From positions 1 to 53,929 of the forward strand of contig JAFDWO010000023.1 in NCBI GenBank assembly GCA_018268415.1: DNA of 53,929 nt. Direction: 5' to 3'. Below the pieces are notes generated by a model. It was not told where the DNA came from, searched no databases, and saw nothing but the letters and a program-made list of their open reading frames with translations. This document shows positions 16,124 to 26,711 of the stretch, piece after piece. A program made the translations under genes and the position numbers. Numbering within the stretch: the stretch's first letter is position 1; each line of letters opens with the position of its first letter. This stretch comes from Actinomycetota bacterium. GTDB taxonomy: Bacteria > Actinomycetota > Thermoleophilia > Solirubrobacterales > 70-9.

Positions 16124-19100
16124 GTGACTGACGAATCGCCGGGCGCCGACCTGCTCGAGCGCTTCCGGAACCCCGCGGCGACCTTCTACCCGACTCCGAT
16201 CTGGTGGTGGAGCGGCGAGCGCCTCGACGCGCGCCGCCTGCGCCGGCAGCTGGAGCGGCTGGTCGCCGGCGGCGCCAAGAGCTTCGTGATCATGCAGCTG
16301 CTCCCGGAAGTGCCGGACATCGGCAAGTCCCGGGACGACCCGCTCCTCTTCTCGGAGGAGTGGTGGGGGTTCTTCGAAGGGGTCTGCCGCGATGCCGAGG
16401 AGCTCGGTGCCTCGCTCTGGCTCTACGACCAGATCGGCCACGGCGGCGCCAACCTGCTCGGCGAGGTGACGCGCGCCAACCCCGCCGCGATCGGCATGGC
16501 GCTGGAGCGCGTCGTCGTCGACGTCGACGGGAGCGGCGCGGTCGAGTGTCCGCCCGCCGGCACCCCGATCGCCGCCGCGTTCGTCGAGGACGGCGGTGCG
16601 ATCCGCCCGGTCGAGCCGGCCGATCGCCGCGCGGCGGCAGCGGGCCGCGGCCGCCTGATGCTCTTCTACACGGTGCCACGCGGCTTCGACTTCTTCTCGC
16701 CCGCGGCCGGCGCTGACCTCATCCGGCTCGCCTTCGCGCCCTACGAAGAGCGCGTGCCCGAGCACCTGGGGAAGCTGATCGTCGGCACCTTCCAGGACGA
16801 GCTGCCCCCGGTGCAGACCTGGTCGGCGGACTTCGCCGAGCGCTTCCGGGCGATCGCCGGCTACGACCTGATCCCACGGCTGGCGGAGATCTGGGAGGAC
16901 CTCACCCCCGACAGCGGCCGCGTCCGCCGCGACTTCCACCACGTGCGCGGCCTGCTCGCCGAGGAGGCGTTCTTCCGGCCGCTGCACGAGTGGCACGAGG
17001 GCCACGGGATGCTGTCGGGCTTCGACCAGGAATACGGCGCGCGCGACGGCGACCCGGTGGTCTCGAGCCGGCTCTACGGCGACTATCTGCGCACGCACCG
17101 CTGGTTCACCATCCCCGGCTCCGACCATCACGGCGACGCCAAGCTCCACTCCTCGCTCGCCCACGCGTACGGCCACGAACGCGTCTGGATCGAGGCGTTC
17201 CACTCGAGCGGCTGGGGCGGCACCCTGGAGGAGACCTTCGACTGGCTGCTGCCGTGGATCGGCGCCGGAGCCAACCTCTATGACCCGCACGCCACCTACT
17301 ACTCGACCCGCCAGGGCTGGTGGGAGTGGGCCCCGCCGGCGACCGACTGGCGCCAGCCCTACTGGCGCCACCACGAGCACTTCGCCCGCGCGGTCGCCCG
17401 CCTCTGCAGCGTCCTCTCCTGGGGGACGCACGACTGCGAGGTCGCGGTCCTCTTTCCCGCCGCGACCGCCCAGGCGGCGCTGGCGCCCGACCGCGTGACC
17501 GCCCCCGGTCGCCTGGCCTTCGAGACCTACGACCGGCTCACCGGGCGGATGGCCTGGTACGCGACCAAGACCGGCGTCCTCGGCGAGCTTTGCCGTGATT
17601 TCGACGTGCTCGACGACGACACGGTCGCCGGGGCGGAGGTGGTCGACGGCCGGCTCGCGCACCACGGCGAGCGTTACGCGACCGTGATCCTCCCGGCCTG
17701 CACGGTGCTGGAGGAGGCGACGGCGCGGCGCCTGGTCGAGCTCGTCGACGGCGGCGGGACCCTGATCGCGGTCGGGCCGCTGCCCGAGTCGGTGGCCGGG
17801 CTGGAAGAGGACGACGGGCCGCTGCGGGACCTGCGCCGACGCTTCGAGCGCGGCGCGGCGCGGCGGGTCGCGACCCCCGAGGCCCTGGTCAACGCGTTCG
17901 CCGACCTGCCCGCCGCGGTCCGCGCCGACGTCCCGACGCTGCGCCGCCACGGTGGGGAGGAGGTGGTGCTGTTCGTCCCCGCCGCCTTCCCCCGCGCGAG
18001 CGAGGTGACGACGCCGGCGGAGCCCGACCCGGTCTTCGACTGGCTCGACCCGACCATCGACTTCGACCCGTCGCGCTGGGCCCGCGAGCGCGAGGTCGTC
18101 GTCGCCGGGGTCAGCGGCGACCCGCAGCTCTGGGAGCCCTTCTCGGGCCGCCGCCGCAGGCTCCCGTCGGAGTCGACGGCCGACGGGGTCAGGGTGCGCG
18201 TCCCCTTCGACGACGGCCCTGCCGCGCTGCTGGTCTGGGGCGCCCCCGATGGCGCCGAGCTTTCGACCGCACCCGGGGATCGCGGTGCGGACGTCGGCGA
18301 CGACGACGGTGTCCAGGTGCTCGACGGGCGCTGGGAGGTCGAGGTCGAGCCGACGCTCGAAGACGAGTGGGGCGACCTCTCCGCGCCCCCGGCCGGGTTC
18401 CCGGTCGAGGCGTGGGAGCTCGAGTGCGACGAGGACGGGACCTGGGTCCCGGCCCACGCCACCTTCGGCCTGCGGGCGAGGTGGGCCGGTCCGGCAGCTC
18501 CCGACGCGCTGCCCGCGCCGGGTGAGGGCCCTCGGCACGACTCCTGGAAGCAGGCGGTCTGGTCCCCGTCGCGTGGGATCCACAAGGACCCGATCCACCG
18601 CCAGACCCTCGGCACCAGTGGCCGCGTCCCGGAAGAGTTCCTGCGCTTCGGCCAGGTCGAGGCCGGCGAGGCGGTGCACGTCCGCACCGTCATCCACGTC
18701 GACGCGGCGGTGGCGAGCAACCTCGTGGTCGGCGGCGCGGCGGTCAAGTCGGCATGGCTCGACGGCGTTCCCTTGCCGCTCGAGGAGGACGGCTACCTGG
18801 CTCACGCCCCGGTGACCCTGGCCGCGGGGACGACGGTCCTCGACCTGCGCCTGATTGCCGAGGAGCCGATCTTTTTGCGCGCGCACTTCGCCTTCGTCAC
18901 CGACCTCGACGGCTACCGGCGCCCTGACTGGATCCGCACCGCGGACCGCACCCGGCCGAGCTCCGTCGTCTCCTTCCACCGAGGGCTGGAGCTGAACGCC
19001 GACCCGCTGGAGGCCCAGGCGCTGGTCGGCGCGAGCGGCCCGTGCCGGGTGCTCGTCGACGGTCGCGAGGTCGGCAGGCACGGCGGCTACACCGCGGAGA

Positions 19101-20203
19101 CCGAAGGGATCCGTGACGAATTCGGCTTCTACGACCTCGCACCGCACCTCTCCCGTGGGGCGCACGAGCTGCGGGTGGAGGTCGACGACTTCGGTCGCAC
19201 CAACCCCTCCGCCCAGCTCGATCTCCTTGCCGTCACCGAGGCGGGCGAGCTGCGCCTGCACTCGGGGCGCGACTGGGAAGCGGAGCGCGACGGGGCCGCC
19301 GTCCCGGTCGCGGTCCGTCGCGCCCCCGCGGGCATGATCGTGGTCCGCCCGGAGAACTCGGGGATGTACCTGCAGACCGGCGATGCCGCGGCCTCCCACC
19401 TCTGGCAGCGGCCGCACCCGTTGCCCGACGCGGTCTGGCTGGAGCCCGGTCGCCCGGGCGCCGACGCGGGGACCGCGGTCGACGCCCGTGAGGCCGCGAC
19501 GACCCCGCGGCAGCGCCTCCGCCTCACCGCGCCCCCGGGCGCGGAGCGCATCCAGGTCTCGCCGGCGCCGGGCTGTCGCCTGGTCGGCCTCGCCGTTGAC
19601 GGCGAGGCGGTTGCCCCGGGCGGTCCCGCGGTCGGCGGCGAGCCCCGGGTCGCGCCCGGCGCCGGTGCGACGGGTGAGGCGGTCGACCGCGTCGCGCCCG
19701 GCACCGGTGACGTCGCCGTCCTCGACCTGCCCGCGGGAGGCCGCGCCCCGCGGGCCGTCGAGCTGACGATCGAGCCGGCGCCCGGCCTGCGGGGCGGGGG
19801 AGTGCTCGCCGGGCCCGTCCGCTTCGCCGTCGGCACCGGGTCGATCGAGCTCGGCGACTGGCGCACCCAAGGCCTCGCGAGCTACAGCGGCGGGCTCCGC
19901 TATCGGCGCCGGCTCGACCAGGTCCCGTCCGGTCGGCTGCGGCTCGACCTCGGTGTCGTCCGCGGCACCGCCGAGGTCCTGGTCGACGGCGAGAGCGTCG
20001 GCGTGCGCGTCTGCTCCCCGTACCGCTTCGAGTTCGCGGCCGAGCCGGGCTCGATCATGGAGATCGTCGTGATGAACACGCTGGGGCCGCATCTCGACGC
20101 GATCAGCCCCACCCACTACGTATTCGCAGGGCAGACGCGATCGGGGTTGTTCGGCCCGGTGACGCTCGCGGCCTGTCCGACCGAGGGAAAGGAACCGGCA
20201 TGA
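16124..20203 (+). CDS. Large glycoside hydrolase, GH106-like (probable alpha-L-rhamnosidase)
   Basis: Giant intracellular glycosidase of 1359 aa with no signal peptide. The N-terminus (PTPIWWWSGERLDARRLRRQ) resembles the WW-x-W opening of GH106. The central part has IEAFHSSGWGGTLEETFDW and GANLYDPHATYYS, like GH106/GH2-clan barrels. The C-terminus contains beta-sandwich domains rich in VLVDGREVG-type turns. GH106 enzymes cleave alpha-L-rhamnosides by inversion. The assignment rests on these patterns plus the rhamnose context; another GH family with the same layout is possible. GTG start at 16124 with an upstream ggggacgg. The stop overlaps the next ATG. Confidence 0.65.
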   Translation: MTDESPGADLLERFRNPAATFYPTPIWWWSGERLDARRLRRQLERLVAGGAKSFVIMQLLPEVPDIGKSRDDPLLFSEEWWGFFEGVCRDAEELGASLWLYDQIGHGGANLLGEVTRANPAAIGMALERVVVDVDGSGAVECPPAGTPIAAAFVEDGGAIRPVEPADRRAAAAGRGRLMLFYTVPRGFDFFSPAAGADLIRLAFAPYEERVPEHLGKLIVGTFQDELPPVQTWSADFAERFRAIAGYDLIPRLAEIWEDLTPDSGRVRRDFHHVRGLLAEEAFFRPLHEWHEGHGMLSGFDQEYGARDGDPVVSSRLYGDYLRTHRWFTIPGSDHHGDAKLHSSLAHAYGHERVWIEAFHSSGWGGTLEETFDWLLPWIGAGANLYDPHATYYSTRQGWWEWAPPATDWRQPYWRHHEHFARAVARLCSVLSWGTHDCEVAVLFPAATAQAALAPDRVTAPGRLAFETYDRLTGRMAWYATKTGVLGELCRDFDVLDDDTVAGAEVVDGRLAHHGERYATVILPACTVLEEATARRLVELVDGGGTLIAVGPLPESVAGLEEDDGPLRDLRRRFERGAARRVATPEALVNAFADLPAAVRADVPTLRRHGGEEVVLFVPAAFPRASEVTTPAEPDPVFDWLDPTIDFDPSRWAREREVVVAGVSGDPQLWEPFSGRRRRLPSESTADGVRVRVPFDDGPAALLVWGAPDGAELSTAPGDRGADVGDDDGVQVLDGRWEVEVEPTLEDEWGDLSAPPAGFPVEAWELECDEDGTWVPAHATFGLRARWAGPAAPDALPAPGEGPRHDSWKQAVWSPSRGIHKDPIHRQTLGTSGRVPEEFLRFGQVEAGEAVHVRTVIHVDAAVASNLVVGGAAVKSAWLDGVPLPLEEDGYLAHAPVTLAAGTTVLDLRLIAEEPIFLRAHFAFVTDLDGYRRPDWIRTADRTRPSSVVSFHRGLELNADPLEAQALVGASGPCRVLVDGREVGRHGGYTAETEGIRDEFGFYDLAPHLSRGAHELRVEVDDFGRTNPSAQLDLLAVTEAGELRLHSGRDWEAERDGAAVPVAVRRAPAGMIVVRPENSGMYLQTGDAAASHLWQRPHPLPDAVWLEPGRPGADAGTAVDAREAATTPRQRLRLTAPPGAERIQVSPAPGCRLVGLAVDGEAVAPGGPAVGGEPRVAPGAGATGEAVDRVAPGTGDVAVLDLPAGGRAPRAVELTIEPAPGLRGGGVLAGPVRFAVGTGSIELGDWRTQGLASYSGGLRYRRRLDQVPSGRLRLDLGVVRGTAEVLVDGESVGVRVCSPYRFEFAAEPGSIMEIVVMNTLGPHLDAISPTHYVFAGQTRSGLFGPVTLAACPTEGKEPA

Positions 20204-21645
20204 CCACCGCCGCGCAGGTGAAGGCAACCGCGAAGGTTGGCGTATTCGGGATCGGCCTGGCCGCCTACTGGCCGCAGTTCGAGGGCCTGCGGGAGCGTTG
20301 CGAGGGCTACCAGCGGCGGGTCGAGGAGCGTGTGCGTGAGCTCGGCGCCGAGGTCGTCACCGCCGGGCTCGTCGACGACGCGCAGGGCGCCCATGCCGCC
20401 GGCGACGCCTTTGCCGCGGCCGGCGTCGACCTCGTCATCTGCCACGCCGTCACCTACGCGACCTCCTCCCAGGTGATCCCGACGCTGCAGCGCGCCGGCG
20501 CCCCGGTCCTGCTGGCCGGGCTGCAGCCGACCCCGACCCTCGACTACGCGGCGACCGACACCGCCGAGTGGCTGGCCAACTGCGCCGCCTGTTGCGTGCC
20601 GGAGATCGCCGGCGCCTGCGTCCGCTGTCGCATCCCCTTCGACACCGTGACCGGCACGATCGACGACGACGAGCGCGCCTGGGGCAAGATCGGCTCCTGG
20701 GTCCGGGCGGCCGGCGTGGCGCGGGCGCTGCGCGGCGCGCGGCTCGGGTTCATGGGCCACGTGTACCCCGGCATGCTCGACATGTACTCCGACTTCACCG
20801 CCTTCCACGCCGACCTCGGCGCCCACGTCGAGGTGCTCGAGATCGATGATCTCGCCGCCCGCGTCGCCGCCGTCGAGCCGGCCGCGGTCGAGGCGAAGCT
20901 GGCCGAGATCAAGGAGGGCTTCGACTGGGCCGACCCGTCGACCGACCCGATCGCCGCGCCGATCGAGGACGCCGCGCTCGACTGGAGCGCCAGGGTCGCG
21001 GTCGGTCTCGATCGCCTCGCCGCCGACTTCGACCTCGACGCGCTCACCTACTACTACCGCGGGGTCGGCGACAACGAGGCGGAGCGCCTCGGCGCCGGTG
21101 TGATCGTCGGCAACTCGCTGCTCACCGCCCGCGGTATCCCCACCGCCGGGGAGGGTGACCTGAAGACCAACGTCGCCCAGCTGATCCTCGACCGGCTCGG
21201 CGCCGGCGGCTCCTACACCGAGTTCTACGCGCTCGACTTCGACCAGGACTTCGTGCTGATGGGTCACGACGGGCCCGCGCACGTGGCGATCGCCGAGGGG
21301 CGCCCCACCCTGCGGAACCTCAAGCTCTACCACGGCAAGAGCGGCCAGGGACTGTCGGTCGAGTGCCGGGTTCGTTACGGCCCGATCACGATCGTCGGCT
21401 GTACGCAGACCGCCGAGGGGCGGTTGAAGCTGCTCGTCGCCGAGGGGGAGTCGATGCCCGGCGCCACCTTCAAGATCGGCAACACCAACTCGCGCCTGCG
21501 CTTCGGCGCGCCGCCCGCCGAGTTCTTCGAGGCCTGGTGCGCGGAGGGGCCGACCCACCACGTCGCCCTCGGCGTCGGTCACCGCGCCGCCGACGTGCGC
21601 CGCGTCGCCCGGATCCTCGACCTCCTCTGCACCGAAGTTGATTGA
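20200..21645 (+). CDS. L-fucose/L-arabinose isomerase-family protein
   Basis: Cytoplasmic protein of 481 aa with the fold of AraA/FucI isomerases: an N-terminal Rossmann-like part (KVGVFGIGLAAYWPQFEGL), a second domain with GARLGFMGHVYPGMLDMYSD, and a C-terminal part with AGEGDLKTNV and LMGHDGP, where metal-binding Glu and His of the family are expected. It probably interconverts an aldose and ketose, perhaps a deoxy or methylated sugar released by the preceding hydrolase. It is not RhaI, which is at 38733. Substrate is open. ATGA overlap with the hydrolase gene. Confidence 0.72.
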   Translation: MTTAAQVKATAKVGVFGIGLAAYWPQFEGLRERCEGYQRRVEERVRELGAEVVTAGLVDDAQGAHAAGDAFAAAGVDLVICHAVTYATSSQVIPTLQRAGAPVLLAGLQPTPTLDYAATDTAEWLANCAACCVPEIAGACVRCRIPFDTVTGTIDDDERAWGKIGSWVRAAGVARALRGARLGFMGHVYPGMLDMYSDFTAFHADLGAHVEVLEIDDLAARVAAVEPAAVEAKLAEIKEGFDWADPSTDPIAAPIEDAALDWSARVAVGLDRLAADFDLDALTYYYRGVGDNEAERLGAGVIVGNSLLTARGIPTAGEGDLKTNVAQLILDRLGAGGSYTEFYALDFDQDFVLMGHDGPAHVAIAEGRPTLRNLKLYHGKSGQGLSVECRVRYGPITIVGCTQTAEGRLKLLVAEGESMPGATFKIGNTNSRLRFGAPPAEFFEAWCAEGPTHHVALGVGHRAADVRRVARILDLLCTEVD

Positions 21646-21666
21646 AGCGTCTCAATCTCTGTTAGA
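21638..21666 (+). promoter_or_regulatory. Promoter with LacI-type operator, ATPase/FdhA unit
   Basis: -35 TTGATT (21638-21643), 17-bp spacer, -10-like GTTAGA (21661-21666), with the operator TTGAAGCGTCTCAA at 21642-21655. It starts inside the last codons of the isomerase-like gene. The -10 is weak. Confidence 0.75.
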
Positions 21667-21696
21667 CTCGCGCGATGGGAAGCGGAAGGAGGGGTC

Positions 21697-22903
<1,207 letters not shown>

Positions 22904-22911
<8 letters not shown>

Positions 22912-24121
22912 CAACCGCGGCGTCGCCTACGTCGAGCCCGGCAAGGTCGAGGTCCGCCCGATCGACTTCCCGACCTTCGAGCTGAAGGACGGCCCCGGGG
23001 TGAACCCGGCCAACGTCGGCAGGCAGCTGCCGCACGCGGCGATCGTGAGGTGCGTGACCACCAACATCTGCGGTTCCGACCAGCACATGGTCCGCGGTCG
23101 CACCACCGCCCCCGAAGGCCTCGTCCTCGGCCATGAGATCACCGGGGAAGTGATCGAGGTCGGACCGGGCGTCGAGTTCATCAAGGTCGGCGACCTCTGC
23201 TCCGTTCCCTTCAACATCGCCTGCGGTCGCTGTCGGCGCTGCAAGACCGGCGATACGGGCGTCTGCCTGAACGTCAATCCCGATCGCCCCGGCTCCGCCT
23301 ACGGCTACGTCGACATGGGCGGCTGGGTCGGCGGCCAGGCCGAGTACGCGGTGGTCCCCTACGCCGACTGGAACCTCCTGCCCTTCCCGGACAAGGAGCA
23401 GGCGCTGGAGAAGATCCTTGACCTGACGATGCTCTCCGACATCTTCCCGACCGGCTATCACGGCGCCGTCACCGCGGGCGTCACCTCCGGCTCCACCGTC
23501 TACGTCGCCGGCGCCGGCCCGGTCGGCCTCGCCGCCGCCCACTCGGCGTTACTGCTGGGCGCCGCGGTGGTGATCGTCGGCGACCTGAACGAGGAGCGGC
23601 TGGCGCAGGCGCGGAGCTTCGGCTGCGAGACGATCGACGTCTCCCAGGGCGACCCGAAGGACCTGATCGAGGGCATCCTCGGGGTGCCGGAGGTCGACGC
23701 GGCGATCGACGCGGTCGGCTTCGAGGCGCGCGGCCACGGCGGTGATTCGGGCCACGAGGCGCCCGCGACCGTCCTCAACTCGATCATGGACGTCACCCGC
23801 GCCGCCGGGAAGCTGGGGATCCCCGGCCTGTACGTGACCGGCGACCCCGGGGCGGTCGACGACGCGGCCAAGGAAGGCGCCCTCTCGATCCGCATCGGGC
23901 TCGGCTGGGCCAAGTCGCAGAGCATCACCACCGGCCAATGCCCGGTGATGCGTTACCACCACGGGCTGATGCAGATGATCCTTGCCGACAAGGCGCAGAT
24001 CGCGCGGGCCGTCAACGCCACCGTGATCAGCCTCGACGAGGCCCCGAGGGGCTACGAGGACTTCGACCACGGGGCGGCGCGCAAGTACGTGATCGACCCG
24101 CACGGCATGGTGGCGGCCTGA
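22904..24121 (+). CDS. fdhA: Glutathione-independent formaldehyde dehydrogenase (zinc MDR family)
   Basis: NAD-dependent zinc dehydrogenase of 405 aa, of the type that oxidises formaldehyde to formate without glutathione. Catalytic zinc site NICGSDQHMV and GHEITGEV; structural zinc cysteines in CGRCRRCKTGDTGVC; dinucleotide motif VAGAGPVGLAAA. The features PGSAYGYVDMGGWVGGQAEY and the NSIMDVTRAAGKLGIPGLYV insertion match the P. putida FdhA subgroup rather than generic ADHs. Placed among P450 genes in the rhamnoside regulon, it would remove formaldehyde released by O-demethylation. The family is strong; the physiological substrate is inferred. Confidence 0.85.
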
Positions 24122-24143
24122 GGGCCGAGGCCGGCGGCGCGCC

Positions 24144-25115
24144 GTGAGGTGGGACGAAGGTTGGGTCGCGGCCGAGGCCGGGCTCTACCCCGAGGACGCC
24201 TGGGCCCACCACGATCTCGCCGTCACCGCCGACGGGCGGATCGTCGGCTTCCGCTCCGGCGCCGACTCCTTCTGGGTCCTCGACCGCGAGGGCCGGTTCC
24301 TCGCCGAGTGGGCGAGCGACCTGGGGGAGGGGCACGGGCTCACGCTCGTCGGCCCGGCCGGGGCGGAGGAGCTCTGGGTCGCCGACCCGGGCGTGACCTT
24401 CGCCCGCGATCCGGCGGGGGTCCAGGACGCGGTGTTCTCGGCGGGGCACGGGCGGATCGTCGCCTTCGACCTCGACGGGGAACGGATCGCGGAGCTGCCG
24501 ACGCCGGCGCTGCCCGTCTACGACGGCGCGAAGGCCTACCGGCCGACGATGGTGGAGGTCGACCGTGACGGCGACGGCGCGGTCTGGGTCGCCGACGGTT
24601 ACGGCGGTGAGCTCGTCCACAAGCTTTCGCCCGCCGGGGAGCATCTGCTCACGCTGAGCGGGGAGGAGGGGGCCGGGCGCTTCGACACCCCCCACGGGAT
24701 CCTGCTCGACCGCCGCCGGGCGAACGCGCCGCGACTCTACGTGGCCGACCGCGGCAACCACCGGGTCGTCGTCTACGACCTCGACGGCAACTTCCTGGGC
24801 GCGGTCGGGGAGGGCTGGCGGTCGCCGAGCGGGTTCGCGCTGCGGGGCGAGCAGCTGGTGGTCGCCGAGCTGGAAGCGCGGGTGACGATCCTCGACCACG
24901 AGGATCGCGTGGTCGAGCGGATCGGCGGCGACGAGGAGGCGATGTCGCGGCCGGGTTGGCCGAACGCCCTCGACGCCGAGGGTCGCACGATCGCCCCGAA
25001 CCCGCGCCCCGGCCTCTTCAACAGCCCCCATGGCCTCGCCGTCGACCCGGCGGGCGACGTCTACGTCGCCGAGTGGGTCCTCGGTGGTCGCCTGGTCCGG
25101 TTGCGCCGCGACTGA
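24144..25115 (+). CDS. NHL/SMP-30-like beta-propeller protein
   Basis: Protein of 323 aa made of repeated blades with the pattern aspartate-glycine-x-valine-tryptophan-valine-alanine-aspartate (for example GAVWVADGYGGELVHK and PRLYVADRGNHRVVVYD), typical of six-bladed NHL or SMP-30/gluconolactonase propellers. No signal peptide. Lactonases of this fold hydrolyse sugar lactones, which would fit a sugar locus, but metal ligands cannot be assigned by eye. GTG start, 22 bp after fdhA, so likely co-transcribed. Confidence 0.7.
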   Translation: MRWDEGWVAAEAGLYPEDAWAHHDLAVTADGRIVGFRSGADSFWVLDREGRFLAEWASDLGEGHGLTLVGPAGAEELWVADPGVTFARDPAGVQDAVFSAGHGRIVAFDLDGERIAELPTPALPVYDGAKAYRPTMVEVDRDGDGAVWVADGYGGELVHKLSPAGEHLLTLSGEEGAGRFDTPHGILLDRRRANAPRLYVADRGNHRVVVYDLDGNFLGAVGEGWRSPSGFALRGEQLVVAELEARVTILDHEDRVVERIGGDEEAMSRPGWPNALDAEGRTIAPNPRPGLFNSPHGLAVDPAGDVYVAEWVLGGRLVRLRRD

Positions 25116-25140
25116 ATTGAAACGCATCAACTTCTGCTAT
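25112..25140 (+). promoter_or_regulatory. Promoter with LacI-type operator, P450-b/ferredoxin unit
   Basis: -35 CTGAAT (25112-25117), 17-bp spacer, -10 TGCTAT (25135-25140), with TTGAAACGCATCAA at 25117-25130 between them. The ATG at 25150 lies only about 10 bp after the -10, so the transcript should be leaderless. Confidence 0.8.
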
Positions 25141-25149
25141 CGTCGCGCC

Positions 25150-26364
25150 ATGGCGGAGCCCGTAGAACTCCCGACCGAGCGGCTCGCACCGCTTGATCCC
25201 CCGCCCGCCCTGCGCCGGCTGCGCGAGGAAGGTCCGGTGTGCCGGCTGCGCTTCTCCGACGGACAGATCGGCTGGCTGGTGCTCGGCTACTCGCTCGGCC
25301 GCGCGCTCCTGGTTGACTCCCGCTTCAGCGTGGGCGAGATCGTCCAGCCGCTCGGCGACCCCGAGGTGGTCGCCGAGATCGACCGGATCGAACGGAGCAT
25401 GCCCGAGCACAAGGGCGTGCTGATCGCGCTCGACCCGCCGCAGCACACCCGGATCCGGCGCTCCGCGGCGAGCTACTTCACGGTGCGGGCGGTCGCCGAG
25501 CGCGAAGAGGCGATCGAGCGGATCGTCGCCGGTCGGCTTGACGCGATGGAGGAGGCGGGGGCGCCGGTCGACCTGATGACGGCGTTCGCCCTGCCGCTCT
25601 CCTCCTTCTCGATCTGCGAGGTGCTCGGCGTCCCGCACGCCGACCGCGAGCGCTTCGAGCGGCCGAGCGCGGTCCTGGTCGATCCCGGCGCTGATGCCGA
25701 CGCCAAGCGCGCCGCGCTCGTCGACTTCGCCGATTACTGCCGCGAGGTGGTCGCCCGCAAGCGCGAGGCGCCGGGCGAGGACCTGCTCAGCGACCTCATC
25801 GTCGCCGACGAGTTGGGCGAGGACGAGATCGTCGGCCTTGCCCGCCAGCTCTTCGAGGCCGGCCACGAGACCACCGCGACGATGCTGACGCTCAGCGTCT
25901 TCACCCTGCTCAGCGAGCGCTCCCGATGGGACGCCCTGCGCGCTGACCCGGAGGCGATCGGGGCCGCGGTGGAGGAGCTGATGCGTTACCTCTCGATCCT
26001 GCAGATGGGGACCTTCTCGCGCACGGCGACCGAGGACGTCGACCTCGGCGACCTCGTCGTCGAGCAGGGCGAAAAGGTGGTCGTCTCGATCCCCTCGGTC
26101 AACCGTGACCCGGAGAAGTTCGCCGACCCCGACGTACTCGACCTCGGCCGCAACGCCGCCGGCCACCTCGGCTTCGGGCACGGCAAGCACATGTGCATCG
26201 GTCAGCACCTCGCCCGCTGGGAGCTGAAGGTGGCGATCCGCGGCCTGCTCGAGCGCTTCCCCGACCTCGACCTCGCCGTCCCGGTCGAGGAGATCCCCTT
26301 CTTCGGCGGCGAACACCTCCTCTACGGGGTCGAGAAGCTCCCCGTGAAGTGGCAGGCCCGATGA
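25150..26364 (+). CDS. Cytochrome P450 (b)
   Basis: Class-I soluble P450 of 404 aa: I-helix AGHETTA, K-helix EELMR, heme loop FGHGKHMCIGQ with Cys349. The start at 25150 is fixed by the promoter geometry and by alignment with P450-a. Its ferredoxin is encoded next with an ATGA overlap, so this P450 is the natural partner. It resembles P450-a and P450-c in overall layout (all end in L-P-V-x-W), suggesting a family expanded within this locus. Substrate inferred only from context. Confidence 0.94.
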   Translation: MAEPVELPTERLAPLDPPPALRRLREEGPVCRLRFSDGQIGWLVLGYSLGRALLVDSRFSVGEIVQPLGDPEVVAEIDRIERSMPEHKGVLIALDPPQHTRIRRSAASYFTVRAVAEREEAIERIVAGRLDAMEEAGAPVDLMTAFALPLSSFSICEVLGVPHADRERFERPSAVLVDPGADADAKRAALVDFADYCREVVARKREAPGEDLLSDLIVADELGEDEIVGLARQLFEAGHETTATMLTLSVFTLLSERSRWDALRADPEAIGAAVEELMRYLSILQMGTFSRTATEDVDLGDLVVEQGEKVVVSIPSVNRDPEKFADPDVLDLGRNAAGHLGFGHGKHMCIGQHLARWELKVAIRGLLERFPDLDLAVPVEEIPFFGGEHLLYGVEKLPVKWQAR

Positions 26365-26561
26365 AGGTGGTGGCCGACCTCGACGTCTGCATCGGTGCCG
26401 GCGTCTGCGTTCTCACCGCCCCCAAGGTCTTCGACCAGGGCGCCGACGACGGCCTCGTCCGCGTGATCGTCGAGACCGTCCCCAGCGGCGAAGAGCGCCT
26501 GGCCCGCGAGGCCGTCGACCTCTGCCCGTCGGGCGCGCTGGAAATCGTCGACGAGGACTGA
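26361..26561 (+). CDS. [3Fe-4S] ferredoxin
   Basis: Electron donor of 66 aa for the P450s. Cys10, Cys16 and Cys55-Pro form the Cx5C...CP pattern of the actinobacterial 3Fe-4S ferredoxins that serve CYPs; the middle reads APKVFDQGADDG. The ATG overlaps the P450-b stop. It is the only ferredoxin seen here and could serve all three P450s. No ferredoxin reductase gene is present in the window. Confidence 0.93.
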   Translation: MKVVADLDVCIGAGVCVLTAPKVFDQGADDGLVRVIVETVPSGEERLAREAVDLCPSGALEIVDED

Positions 26562-26613
26562 GGGCCGAGGCCTTCGCCCCGGGACCCGGTCCTCCTCCGT
26601 GACTCCCGTCGCC

Positions 26614-26642
26614 TTGACACAGTTGGAGCGTTTCAATTATAG
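26614..26642 (+). promoter_or_regulatory. Promoter with LacI-type operator, sugar importer
   Basis: -35 TTGACA (26614-26619), 17-bp spacer, -10 TTATAG (26637-26642), with TTGGAGCGTTTCAA at 26623-26636 in the spacer. It is the best promoter of the set, as expected for an abundant binding protein. Confidence 0.88.
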
Positions 26643-26711
26643 TTCCCGCATCGAAGGCCGGTTTGGGAGGGACCCAAGCCGGCTTGAGGGCCCCTACAGC
26701 CAGGAGATGGA

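Noticed and set aside
16121..20227. Very long open frame (about 1370 codons) on the minus strand opposite the GH106-like gene
   Set aside because: It is the mirror of a high-GC gene; the composition is Arg/Gly/Ala-rich with no domain, and the plus strand has clear motifs.
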